Below, piece by piece: positions 13,601 through 23,268 of a DNA stretch of 64,000 nt; within the stretch, counting starts at the first letter, position 1; each line of letters starts with the position of its first letter. The notes beneath the pieces are model-generated. The model ran no database searches. It saw only the letters and a program-made list of their open reading frames with translations, and was not told where the DNA came from. A program made the translations under genes and the position numbers. Origin of the DNA: Dimorphilus gyrociliatus (Eukaryota; Annelida; Polychaeta; Dinophilidae); assembly GCA_904063045.1 (NCBI GenBank), contig CAJFCJ010000024.1, positions 925,777 through 989,776 of the forward strand, given 5' to 3'.

Positions 13601-15282
13601 AAGATTAACATTCAGTAACAACGTAAAAATACGTATATGCATATTCAATATAGTCAAAGAGTTCTTCTTCGTTTGAATAAAATAATTTCTAGCCTACCTT
13701 CTTATTTCTTTATTATTTTCATTAAAAGAAGTTAAATATAAATTCAGCATTTAAAATAAAAAAAGAATAATAGCTCTAAAATTTCTTTTCTAATTAAAAT
13801 TTTAGACCGGAAAGTGAATTGTTTTTTCTTTTATTAAGCTCGTTGTGTAAAAGGAAAAAGAACCGGAACAGGAAATGAAAATATTTTGTATTATTCTATT
13901 TCTAATTCTTTTTTAAATTTCTCTTACGGTAATTCGAAACTGTATTATAATACTAATAGTGTATATATACATATATACATATATAAATATTTAAATGCTT
14001 CGTTTTCTTACATCCTACATTCGCTGCTTTGTTGTAGAGAATTTAGGGAAAGTAAGAATAAAGGAAAAAGAGACTAGAAGAGACAGAAAATGTTATTAAT
14101 GATCAAACTAATCTAATTTATAATTATCTCGTTTATTTGTTATATTATATATATAGTAAAATAGAAAGATATCTAACATGAAGGTGAAGGAGAGGGCGTA
14201 GAAATAGAAGGACAAAGCCATTTAGTTTTTAAGTAATTATTAATTAATTAATAGTTCAATTAGTTTAATTATTATCCTTCTTTGCTATTTAAATATTGAT
14301 AATACATATTTTTTTATAATTTATTAATGTTAACATTTCTATTATATTGATTATTATTCATATTTTCGAGGAAAAATATCTTGTAAAAAGCTCAAAGTAG
14401 CAGTTTTTCTCTTTTATTTTTTTTTTACTCCTCTCCAGTAGAAAGAAGTACTTTGTAGGATTGGAGAGCAAATGTCAATGACTGAAATGCAAGCAATTGA
14501 ATCTGTATCTAACACTTTATAGTGTACCTTATAAAAGCTTCGAGTGATTACCGAAAATATCATTGTTCAACAAATATTTATACCGCATTAGAAGTGATCT
14601 TTTAGGCCTAATTATCCATAATCTTTTCTCTTTTAATATTACCTGTTAAACAGAGGGAGAAAGGGAATGGGTGAGAGAGAGCGTGTATATATATATATAT
14701 ATATATATACTAATATATATAAATATGAATATGAGAGAGAAAAGAAAGAGAGAGAGAGAGAGAGAGAGAATCTAGGACTTTTTTTTCATTTTAATTCTAT
14801 TTACTTTACAATGCTAGCTCTTATTAAGATCAATTTTTTACAGAAATAGGCCTATTTTATCGTTAATAATAGTGTTTTTTTTCCTAGGGAAGTGATAAGA
14901 AAAAAAAAATTTTTTTCTCCACAAGGCCTGTTTGTTTACAGGAATTTTTCGAAGTTTTTTACCCTTATTTTTTTTTTCTTCTTTGTAAATGGTATTCAAA
15001 TTTTACAATAAATATTTAGATAATTTCGCAATTGTTTAATAAACTACTGATTTCTTACTAATTGATTTATAAATAAATGAGAAGATTACGTAATTTAGCG
15101 ATGATATTTAAAAAAAATTATAAAGAATATAGAGGTAGTAAATTATAAAACTAACCTTTTTTAAAGAACAGAACAACATTGATATATGATGAGTATTCAA
15201 CGCATAATCCAACTAATGTAAAAGCTGCTGTTAAGGTCCATGCAAACGCTGTGAAATAAGCACAGCAACGTGCAACACCCAT
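7668..15282 (-). CDS. BK-channel beta-subunit-like (KCNMB/TipE-type) two-TM protein
   Basis: Three minus-strand exons, 15282-15156, 8464-8247 and about 7913-7668, give roughly 196 aa, in the usual range of the family. Phase agrees at both junctions (the last acceptor could be 15 nt later). An in-frame TAA lies upstream of the ATG with no other ATG between. Exon 1 encodes TM1 (about residues 9-38). Exon 2 encodes a Cys-rich extracellular loop with CSCGGTAC and YPCLLIY. Exon 3 has GTPYVCYY followed by TM2 (about 147-170) containing FHILFWP, then a basic tail. That order, the YPCL motif and the FWP at the start of TM2 are hallmarks of KCNMB subunits, which sit beside BK (Slo1) channels and alter their gating. 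The usual Cys-x-Tyr-x-Pro-x-Cys segment is absent. A polyA signal (TTTATT on plus, 7628-7633) follows the stop. Intron 1 contains the opposite-strand NHL gene. Confidence 0.7.
9119..9249 (-). CDS. Possible terminal exon of unknown protein
   Basis: This lies within intron 1 of the KCNMB-like gene, on the same strand. The frame from a CAG acceptor at 9250 runs 43 codons to a TGA, with coding-like composition (KRKEIIPLGPLRPIGYLIQT, then a charged end). A minus-strand AATAAA lies about 50 nt downstream (TTTATT at 9064-9069). No upstream partner exon was found. It may be an alternative last exon or chance. Confidence 0.2.
10639..13602 (+). CDS. NHL-repeat protein, TRIM-NHL/Brat-like (5' end not found)
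   Basis: Four exons with consistent phase: 10639-10708, 11292-11652, 12576-13106 and 13279-13602, about 427 aa so far. The first two encode helical, charged sequence (SNALLKCVKRLLDQAEKFF) like the coiled coil of TRIM proteins. The last two encode NHL repeats that should form a beta-propeller, for example FKFPKGLAVSPNTDIFVADS followed by GNNRIQVLN, then QPSAIAVLPNN and IVADRRNKRLRLFDEYG. TRIM-NHL propellers bind RNA or protein partners and act as post-transcriptional repressors or ubiquitin ligases. No RING or B-box was seen upstream, and the first exon needs one base from an earlier exon, so the 5' end is missing from my model. An AATAAA follows at 13676-13681. The whole gene sits inside an intron of the opposite-strand KCNMB-like gene. 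Confidence 0.72.
11041..11074. repeat. (TA)n microsatellite
   Basis: TA run with one interruption, in the NHL gene intron between 10708 and 11292. Other TA runs are at 14685-14710, 16425-16442 and 17731-17750. Confidence 0.9.
12214..12219 (+). promoter_or_regulatory. Possible TATA box of the nested mini-gene
   Basis: TATAAA lies 27 bp upstream of the ATG at 12241. If used, transcription would start almost on that ATG, which weakens the case for it as this gene's TATA box. Confidence 0.2.
12241..12423 (+). CDS. Possible 40-aa secreted peptide precursor, nested in NHL intron
   Basis: Two mini-exons, 12241-12295 and 12356-12423, join in phase across a 60-nt intron. The acceptor is preceded by a long pyrimidine tract; the donor is GTCATA, which is weak. 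The product starts with an 18-aa hydrophobic signal-peptide-like segment (MEYIKVLMIFSSVIIFVE) followed by a short basic tail with a KRTRK cluster that could be a prohormone convertase site. Intron length matches the genome's usual minimum. No homologue is recognised. The whole lies in the intron of the NHL gene on the same strand, so it may simply be intronic noise. Confidence 0.28.
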
Positions 15283-16466
15283 CCTCCAAAAGAAAAAATC
15301 AGTAAAAGAGTTGTATAGTTCGAACGATTACCGTTAGACGGCACTCAAACCCCTCAAAACGAAAAAACGTAAAGAAAATATATTTCCCCCTCCCTAGTAT
15401 TCCTATATCTCTTTTGCTTCCCTCGTATACATTTCTTCTCTTATATTTCGTCTCTTTAGTTATAATTCAAGAAAACTGGAGAACGGAAGAGGGACGATAG
15501 AGGAAGTCAACTAGAAACAGATTAAAAAGAATTATTTAGAGTTTTAAAATTATGTTATAGTAGAAAAGGCTGCTTAATTAAAAACTGAATGCTCATTAAA
15601 TAGATTTGTATATCGTTATATAACATACAGGCATTAAATAGTATATTTATGGCAGATGTCACTTATATCTATAAATCAGTTTAACGCCATCTACTAATAA
15701 TCCTATTAGGTGTTTCTCTAAATTATAATAAATTATCGAGTTCATTTGATATAAATGATATTTACATTAAATAGTTAAATATAAATTAATATTAATTATA
15801 ATTAATTCATCAGTTAAAGGGGTTTTTTTTCGAGATTTTTTAAATTAATTAAGATAAATTACATATAAAAGGGAACCCGATTAATAATAATAATAATAAT
15901 AATAATACCATTTCCTCTCTATGAAAGTACAAACAAATTCAATTTTCTCTCTTTCTTTTCCATCATTTTTTTTAATAAAGGATAAGGCCTATAGATGGCA
16001 CTTTACGATTCTCGCTTAAGATTTCTTGCCCTGTGTTTAAATATATATTCTTCTAATCAATTTAAGGTGTTCTTCTATTGAGTTTAAACACTAAAGAAAG
16101 AAACTGGAACAGGGTTGTTAGGTCAAATGAAGGATATACAGTTATAAGCAATCTCCCCGAAATATATGACGACATTTGTAAGAGCGATAAATAATTCGAA
16201 CGACACCATTTGCTAATATATTACGAATAACTTGGTCTTGACTCAACAACTCTTCGAGATAAAGCACGAATAAATGAACGTTAAAACGCTTTTGTTTTTT
16301 CATTTCTTTCGCTAGAGTTTCCTACAACGAAGGAGAGCGAAAGGAGGAAGAACAAGATAAAAAGAAAGTATTAATTATATATGCATGTATGTATACTGTC
16401 ATTATACATACATATAAATTTATATATATATATATATATATATTTTATTTTAAAAAATCACCAGTA
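15283..16466. other. Divergent intergenic region
   Basis: This separates the minus-strand KCNMB-like gene from the plus-strand GPCR, so both promoters should lie here. It holds a TAA trinucleotide run (15882-15906), two CTCF-like cores (15685-15692 and 15993-16000) and a TA run just before the GPCR start. No coding sequence was seen. Confidence 0.6.
15882..15906. repeat. (TAA)n microsatellite
   Basis: About eight TAA units in an intergenic region. Confidence 0.92.
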
Positions 16467-18649
16467 ATGACATTAAATCAACTATCAGAAAGTAATGACA
16501 CTTGTATTTTTGATCTCGAATCTGTTGATTATTTATCGGCTACTAGTCCAGGTGATCAGGCCTATAAAATGTTGAATTTATGCCGTAAAGTTTTAGTGGA
16601 AAACTGCGAAATAGATATTTCAGAAGAATATTATAGATTATTGGTGGAAAATGCAAATTGCGGCAGGGAAGAGAAACTATTTGCTCTAAATATATTTACG
16701 TTAATCTTATGCTCGATAATTATAATTGCCAATTCTATTTTACTGACTGCATTGATTAAAGAAGAAAATGTAAGTAAGACAACAATTTGAAATTCTCGTT
16801 TATATTCTGTTTATTTTGCTTTCTTTCGCTAAAAATATTCTCTTATTTATGTATAGAAAACCGTTACAAATTCGTTTATAATATCCTTAACCTCCTCCGA
16901 TCTTATAATGGCCTTATCCTTCGTCTATGCGGCAGTTATGGACATGTTAATGGCATCTGCGGAATTAAGACTTAATAAGGAGTTTTTAAAAAGGCTAGTT
17001 ACAATTCGGAGTGACTATGTATTATGTTTATTATTGGATGGTCCTGGATTTCTTTTTATTTCAATGACCGCCAGTATTTTTACCTTGACTGCTATTGCCT
17101 TTGAAAAATACGTAGCAATTTTCCATCCTCTTCGTTATCCGGCTCTTATTACCAGAAATCGATCTATAATAGCTATTCTGATTATATGGTTCATTTCTGT
17201 TATGATTGGACTACTACCTTTAATGGGATGGAACAGGTTCATATATAAAGATCGTTTCTATGTATTTATATCAGCTAAATATGTATGTATATACTGTATA
17301 TACTTGAAAAAGTTGTATTAACGCTTTATTACTAGTTTTAACCAGTCTACGATTTAATCATACAGCCGATTTTTGTATAAGCAACAAATTTGCTTCCTTT
17401 TTATTATTAGACTACTAGAATGTTTCTTAGTGTATCGTACAATTCAAACAATTATAAATACTCCCTTTGCTATTATATATAAGGTCTTTATTGAATTTAA
17501 ACCTCTCATTACATTATCAAACGTCCTTATTATCTGTTTCTCTTTTATAATGTTGATTAAATGTGATTTTGATTAAGAAAAGTTCACAGTAACGTATGGT
17601 TGGAAAAGTGCAAAAGTCTATCAAAACTTTATTGGAGAGAAACTGCACGTGTCGTCCAAAATATAGTTAGATAAGAGCATATTAACCTTTTGCTGTACAT
17701 ATACAGTATATACGTTATACAATTGAATTTATATATATATATATATATTTATAGCCAATATAAAGAACATATAGATTTCAACATTTTCTTAATTAACATC
17801 ACAAAAAATAGCTAGGGAAATAGATCGAAAAATTATAATCCTTTACATTTTATTATTTGTTTCTTCAGGTTTGACGGAGTGTGTCTATTCGTTGAGAAAA
17901 TTTCTTACTCATACCTGGTTTCTTGGGGTGCATTAGGCCTAGCAGCAATGCTGTTAACCTTAGTTCTATATGCTAGAATGTTTCTAGTGGCTAGGAAACA
18001 TTCGAAAAGTGTTCATCCAACTGTAAACTTTAGAAAGGAGACTCGACCGTCTTTGATTAGCCATAGAACTTGTCCTGATTTAAAAAAGTTAATAATGATT
18101 AACGAAGATAGCGGACTAGGTACTTCAAAGGAACAGTCTGAAACTTGCTTTACAACTTTGAATAATGTATCAGAATCAAAAAGAGATAATAGAAAGAGAA
18201 AAAATGGTATTTCAAAATTGAATTTTGTCGAAACAATAACTAGAGTAGAATCGATAAAGAAACATACATCGGTTGGACTACCAGTTCCAAATGCAATTGG
18301 AACAGCCAGTATGGTAGAACTTCCTGTTTTATGGCGAAAAGAAAGAAAAAGAGCAAGACAAACAAGTAAATTATCGATATTTATTACAGAAAAGATACAG
18401 GAAATAGCTCCACCAATAAAGGCCATAAAAACAATTGCTGTAATTTTAGGAGCATTTTATATTTGTTGGTTACCCCTCGTGATATACTTGCTAACCAATC
18501 CAAGAAGGTATACCAACTTTTCCATATTTTGTTTAGCATTATTAGCTTTGTGTAATTCTCTATTTAACCCTTTGGTCTATGGATTTAGAGAAAGGAAATT
18601 AAGGAAGAAAGTACTAAGCTTTTTCTATTGCAGAAAGAAAGATTGTTAA
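16467..18649 (+). CDS. Rhodopsin-class GPCR with long third intracellular loop (MECA-like)
   Basis: Three exons, 16467-16769, 16857-17236 and 17869-18649, encode 487 aa with agreeing phases. An in-frame upstream ATG at 16389 would add residues translated from a TA repeat, so I chose 16467. Seven TM segments can be placed: TM1 about 72-96, TM2 102-128 (TVTNSFIISLTSSDLIMALS), TM3 155-182, TM4 201-222, TM5 240-262, TM6 411-433 with CWLP, and TM7 443-466 with NPLVY. The DRY position reads EKY (about residue 184). TM4 ends LLPLMGWN, a pattern typical of adenosine, lipid and melanocortin-like (MECA) receptors, but the ligand is unknown. The third intracellular loop is about 145 aa and rich in Ser, Lys and Arg, with room for phosphorylation and G-protein contacts. 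Confidence 0.86.
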
Positions 18650-19508
18650 GATATCTTCTATTTCTTTATTGTTATTTATTTTATATTTTATCAACAAAAT
18701 ATTATTAGATAATACTGGAAAATGTCGTAATATGCTTGCTTGGCTCTTTTTATTCAACTTTTCCGGGCTGATATGAGCTGCATTAAAGAAGTTTTATCGT
18801 ATAAATATCTATAAATAAACAATACGCAGTATATATCTTTTATATGTATATACTGTGTTTAAAGATATATAATTCTAATAGTAACATATTCTATACTTAC
18901 TGTAAATCATTCAAGTATGCAGAAAAAATTAAGTAGTACAGGCTGATAAAAAATTTATGAGCCCAGATTTCTACCAAAGTCACTTTCTAGGCTAATAGAA
19001 CTTAGACAGTGAATAGGCAAAAATGGATATACAGTATATATATACTTTCCATCTTACTTAATACAAAAGTGTATAAGAAACAATACTAATATTTTTCAAT
19101 TAAATATCTTATTAGGAGTGACCTTTGAACTGTTTTATTAAAGAAATAAAAATATATTATTTCCTTATCTTATATAAAATGATTTAGTTTTCCAAATATT
19201 TCTATTTGTATCTTGTATTTCATCTAATCTGCTTGAATGTAAATTCTATTAATTATTAACAGATAAATTGTCAATTGATTAATAAATTCTATGGAAACTA
19301 AAAGTATGCTTACTTTTTATTTAGTTTTACTGGAATCGTGCACATGTAAACAATATATATGTAACCATATATATAATATACATATTCTAGACATACGAAT
19401 ACAAACATTTGCATAATATTTACATATGGTATATTTATAGTTTTAACTCATTGATACATACAAATATATATATATATACATGTATAAGAGTATATATATA
19501 TATATATG
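18650..19508. other. Intergenic stretch between two GPCR genes
   Basis: Very AT-rich, with TA microsatellites near 19465-19510 and one TATACAGTATA palindrome (19028-19038). No coding sequence was seen. Confidence 0.6.
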
Positions 19509-19516
19509 TATAAAAG
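19509..19516 (+). promoter_or_regulatory. Possible TATA box of single-exon GPCR
   Basis: TATAAAAG lies 86 bp upstream of the ATG at 19602, a sensible distance with a short 5' UTR. The surrounding TA repeats raise the chance of coincidence. Confidence 0.35.
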
Positions 19517-19601
19517 CAGTATATATTATATATTTAAACAGACTTATATTTGTATAAATATGTAGTATTTCGTTACATACATCAAATACGACACTTACAT
19601 T

Positions 19602-20543
19602 ATGAACTCAACTGCATTCCACTCACTTGATGCCTCAGTCTGGAAATATCTAAATAGAGTTATACTACCTGTTTTTGGACTGGTTGTTGTTTCTCTCAAC
19701 GTTTTAATCATCTACGCTGTGTTTAAATCAAGAAAAACTGCTCAAGATTATTCATATGTTCCCAAAATATCTCTTTGTATATTTGATGCCTTGTTGGGTT
19801 TGGCTTTAATATGTCTTATTGATATTTCTACAACAGGCTACAAGATTGCTACAAACGCTATAAGATGTTTTGTTACATCCAATATGCTTGAATTCGTTAA
19901 TTGGGGGATTATGCTATCGACTTTCGGAGTAACTTTGGATGTTTTTATTAAAATAAACAATCCTTTAAAGTATCCATTAATAGTTACTTGGAAAAGATGT
20001 ATTGTTACGACAATTATCACATGGATAATAACCTTTGGTCTATTCGGTATGCACGCAATTTTATGGACAAGAGTCTTATGCTCTAACAAATCAAGTTCAA
20101 TATCAGATAGTAAATTTCAAAAGTATCTCTATATTACTTATACATTAATTTTACCATTAATTATAATACTTGTTATTCTCAAGATGCACGCCAAAATATT
20201 TATTATTGCTAGAAAGCATAGAAACTGTCGTGCGGCGGAATTGAATTGTTCAACTAGAAAAGGATGGAAAGATTTAGTAACTTTACTTATTCTAGTTGGA
20301 ATTATTATTACAACATGGCTACCTCTAAGGTGTTTAAATTTATATCTAATTTCAAATAAGACCGTTAGTATTACAATGATTGAATTATTATTTTATTTAA
20401 ATTGCTTAAATGGTTTCCTTAATCCAATTTTATACGCTGCACGTGATAAAGGTATAAGGAAACATATTCGGTGTGGCTGTTCAAATGATGTTGTATTCAG
20501 ATTTATGAGAAATATTCAAAATCTTTCAAATTCATCATCGTGA
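19602..20543 (+). CDS. Divergent rhodopsin-class GPCR, single exon
   Basis: An intronless 313-aa frame with seven hydrophobic segments. TM1 starts near residue 20 (VFGLVVVSLNVLIIYAVF), TM6 contains TTWLP and TM7 contains NPILY, so the rhodopsin-family end of the protein is well kept. The TM3 end reads LDVFIKINNPLKYP, so the DRY triplet is replaced although the following PLKYP is standard. A Cys in the second extracellular loop (VLCSNKS) is present, with a candidate partner before TM3 (IRCF). The third intracellular loop is short and the C-tail is short and Ser/Asn-rich. Two N-glycosylation sequons are plausible (NST at the N-terminus, NKS in loop 2). The ligand is unknown. Lack of introns may mean a retrocopied or lineage-expanded receptor. 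Confidence 0.82.
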   Translation: MNSTAFHSLDASVWKYLNRVILPVFGLVVVSLNVLIIYAVFKSRKTAQDYSYVPKISLCIFDALLGLALICLIDISTTGYKIATNAIRCFVTSNMLEFVNWGIMLSTFGVTLDVFIKINNPLKYPLIVTWKRCIVTTIITWIITFGLFGMHAILWTRVLCSNKSSSISDSKFQKYLYITYTLILPLIIILVILKMHAKIFIIARKHRNCRAAELNCSTRKGWKDLVTLLILVGIIITTWLPLRCLNLYLISNKTVSITMIELLFYLNCLNGFLNPILYAARDKGIRKHIRCGCSNDVVFRFMRNIQNLSNSSS

Positions 20544-21332
20544 TTTTCCTTTTTCCATTTTTCTTCTAATCATCTTCCTAAGACATATATTCCCCGTTTT
20601 CGCTTATATCATAATGATATTTTTAGCTATAAATATAATAAGTGACCTTATTTGTTAATCAATTTATGAAGAAAAATAGCTCATTTCCAAATGTGAGATG
20701 TAAATTGTGCAATCCACAACTGTACGAAGTAATGTTACTTCAATGAGTAACCTAATGTATCACTTGTTTGATTATTTATAAAAAGTTTTATCATTGCCGT
20801 TGTATTATATAACGTATTTTTTATGATGATATTCAACTGTATAAAATTTATCATTCTTTCTTGTTGTGATTTTTCTTTATTGCTCTCGAATACAATAAGC
20901 TAAATATAATTAAAATGATCTCATTAAGAAGATAAATTACAATTTATATATACTATAGTTTATTTTTTTAAAATAACCCACGGTTCTTTAATATATTTCA
21001 TAAAAAAAAATAACTCATGGTGAAAATTGAATGATTTTTTTATTTGTAATTAATTTGTGTTAAAATAAATGTATAAATATATATGTCATTTTAGCAAATG
21101 TTTTTTCTTTGATTGATTAAACTACTAGGCGCCTAAGCGGAACTATAGATGCGACATTTAACACTGCGGATTGAATATTTGATGCGTTCTGATTGGTTAA
21201 AAAATTCTTGGGAGTAGGTGCGAGCCTGTAATGGCAGAGTTTTAAAACCGAGTTTTTTCTTATTATTGGTTTCTTGACATGATATACTGGCTTTTTAATA
21301 AAATGTTGGTAGTAATTAATCATCTTAAACTT
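20544..21332. other. Intergenic region, likely promoter of the MTFR gene
   Basis: AT-rich up to about 21110, then more balanced. Two inverted CCAAT boxes (ATTGG at 21192-21196 and about 21263) precede the MTFR start codon. No coding sequence accepted. Confidence 0.5.
21190..21197 (-). promoter_or_regulatory. Inverted CCAAT box upstream of MTFR gene
   Basis: The plus strand reads TGATTGGTT, an inverted CCAAT core about 140 bp before the ATG at 21333, in a locally less AT-rich segment. The factor (NF-Y type) is inferred only from the motif. Confidence 0.35.
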
Positions 21333-22879
21333 ATGTCCATCTATACGTCTTTTACAAAAAAATCAAGGTTTGATCTAAGGCGTTTTTTATAATTTATTAA
21401 TACTCTTTCCAATGTTATAACGCTACAGGCAAAACAAGAAAAGAATTCTGCCTCTTCGATGGCTAGCCAAGTATATTCCGTTTAATATAGACGCAACAAT
21501 TGAATTACACCCGTATCTCGTGAACGATGAAGATACTACATCTTCTCAAAGTGATACAAGTTGGATGTTCGACAACTCTATTCTCAGTCTGTTCGATATA
21601 TCTATTTTATTTGAAAGGAGTTATCGTGATTGGGGAGTTCTTTACAGAGCTCAGTTCAGGCGTAAAAGTCAACCGGAAAAGCCGACTGAAACAAAAGCTG
21701 AAGAAAAGCCAGAAGAACAAGCTGCTATGAAGAAGATAAATGAGTTGGAAACAGAACTAGACGCTTTAAAATCTCAAATCGCTAAGCTCATAAATAATAC
21801 AGCTATAACATGTTCAACTCCCGTTCTTACTGCATTTCCTACTCCAGAAAATACACCAAAGTCTTCTAAAACAGCAGTAGTTGCAGCACCACCACCACCG
21901 CCTCCTCCACCTCCTCCTCCCCCACCGCCACCGATTGACAAGAGACCATCAGTTAGAGATATTATAATGCAAAACAAGAAGTCATCTAGCAACCAAACAA
22001 AATCAGTTAAACAGCCAAGTGGAGTTGATATGTCAGAAGTTTTAAAAGGCCTTGGAACAGTAAAGTTGAGATCGGTAGAAAGGTCTCCCGGAGGGACCCC
22101 TGTTAGGCGGCCAAAAGAAAATGAAATGAACGACGTAGGTTCTGTTATTCATAGAGCGTTGAAGAAGAGACTCGATAAGATAAGGCAAAGTGTAGGGGGA
22201 AGTCCAGACAAAGAAAACTGCTCCCCAGATAAATGGAGTCCCCATGAAAGCCTAGTAAGTATAATTAACAATATCTTTCATTAAATTTAGGTCTACAGGC
22301 AAAATTTTACAACAAAAACAAATTACTTCAATTTCCACAAACTAACCAATTACAGACAAAACAATCTTTAGGCATATAGGGAAAAAACTCTCGTTATTGA
22401 CAACAGATGGCACGGTAAAAGTAAAACGTCGTCTTTCAGGAGATCTAAATTGTATTTAGAAGAAGTAGAAATATTATATGTATATATATAGTATGTACAT
22501 ATTATTTTATATACATAGTTGAAAGAGGCTTAAAGGTATTTAACCGTTATGAATATTATAATTCTTTCATAATACGATACAAGACTTCCGTGTATCATCA
22601 ATGACACCGAAAATTGATATTAAAATGACTATATTGTATTTCAATCAAGAAATAACAATATAAAATTCTACCATGCTTCACTAAAAATTATTTTCCACTC
22701 CATCAAACATTCATGATTTTTTGCATTTTTCCTTTATTTTTAATGTATTTACTTTGGAAAATCCCCACGTAAATAATTTTATTTTTAAAAAAAAAACTTT
22801 TACACAGCCGGGTCCTCATCTTCTCCGATCGTCTAATCGAAAGCTGGATAATCTTGGCAGAGATAAGCGTTCGAAATGA
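21333..22879 (+). CDS. Mitochondrial fission regulator (MTFR) family protein
   Basis: Three exons, 21333-21367, 21429-22254 and 22808-22879, encode 310 aa; the first intron is only 61 nt and all phases agree. In order there is a basic N-terminus (KKRILPLRWLAKY), a coiled coil near residues 110-135 (INELETELDALKSQIAKLI), a run of about 16 prolines near 165-180, then SVRDIIMQNKK, and around 228 the family signature VKLRSVERSPGGTPVRRP. MTFR1/MTFR2/MTFR1L proteins act at mitochondria and promote fission or maintain morphology; the polyproline tract could bind profilin or SH3/EVH1 partners. Human relatives are about 300-330 aa. AATAAA follows at 23082-23087. The patched gene starts 389 bp after the stop on the same strand. 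Confidence 0.85.
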
Positions 22880-22919
22880 GCCGAACTACGTTGTATTTAC
22901 TTGAACTAGGCCTACAAAG

Positions 22920-22928
22920 GACCACCCT
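22920..22928 (+). promoter_or_regulatory. Candidate Gli/Ci binding site upstream of patched
   Basis: GACCACCCT differs from the Gli/Ci consensus GACCACCCA only at the last base and lies 340 bp upstream of the patched ATG. Patched is a known direct Gli/Ci target in animals, which makes the position notable. Two weaker matches lie in introns of the same gene, at 24482-24490 and 32629-32637. Confidence 0.35.
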
Positions 22929-23130
22929 GGTAGAACGTCGTGAGCAACGCCATCTACCATAAAAACGTTTCTTCCATTAAATTGCCTATGAAAACTATTA
23001 AAATTGTTTAATTTTGTTTTTTTTTCAATATTTTGTATTTTTTTTGTATATTCTGTTTACTCTGACGCATTATGTTCATTTAATAAAAATATATAGGCCT
23101 AATGACAGGCGGCTATTAAAGCTTAAAACC

Positions 23131-23138
23131 AGGTGGCG
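23131..23138 (+). promoter_or_regulatory. CTCF-like core between MTFR and patched
   Basis: CCAGGTGGCG resembles the CTCF core. A second, oppositely oriented core (CGCCATCT, 22948-22955) lies 180 bp upstream. Both fall in the short spacer between two tandem genes. Confidence 0.25.
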
Positions 23139-23234
23139 TTGTTAACAGAATACCTTATTGCAAAGTTCAGACCGCTTTTGAGTCAGTTGCAGGCCGGCAT
23201 GAGGAGCGTTTGGAAGTGTATATTAAATTTTCAG

Positions 23235-23268
23235 GGATAATCCACTAATCTGATTAATCCACGGATTA
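23235..23268. promoter_or_regulatory. Cluster of TAATCC homeodomain-type sites at patched start
   Basis: Within 34 bp ending at the start codon are TAATCC (23238-23243), TAATCT (23246-23251), TAATCC (23255-23260) and GGATTA (23263-23268). TAATCC/GGATTA is the core bound by K50 homeodomains (Otx, Pitx, Bicoid type). The region is also probable 5' UTR. Confidence 0.3.

Noticed and set aside
21774-21992. Minus-strand frame with a poly-Gly run
   Set aside because: It is the antisense shadow of the polyproline tract of the MTFR gene.
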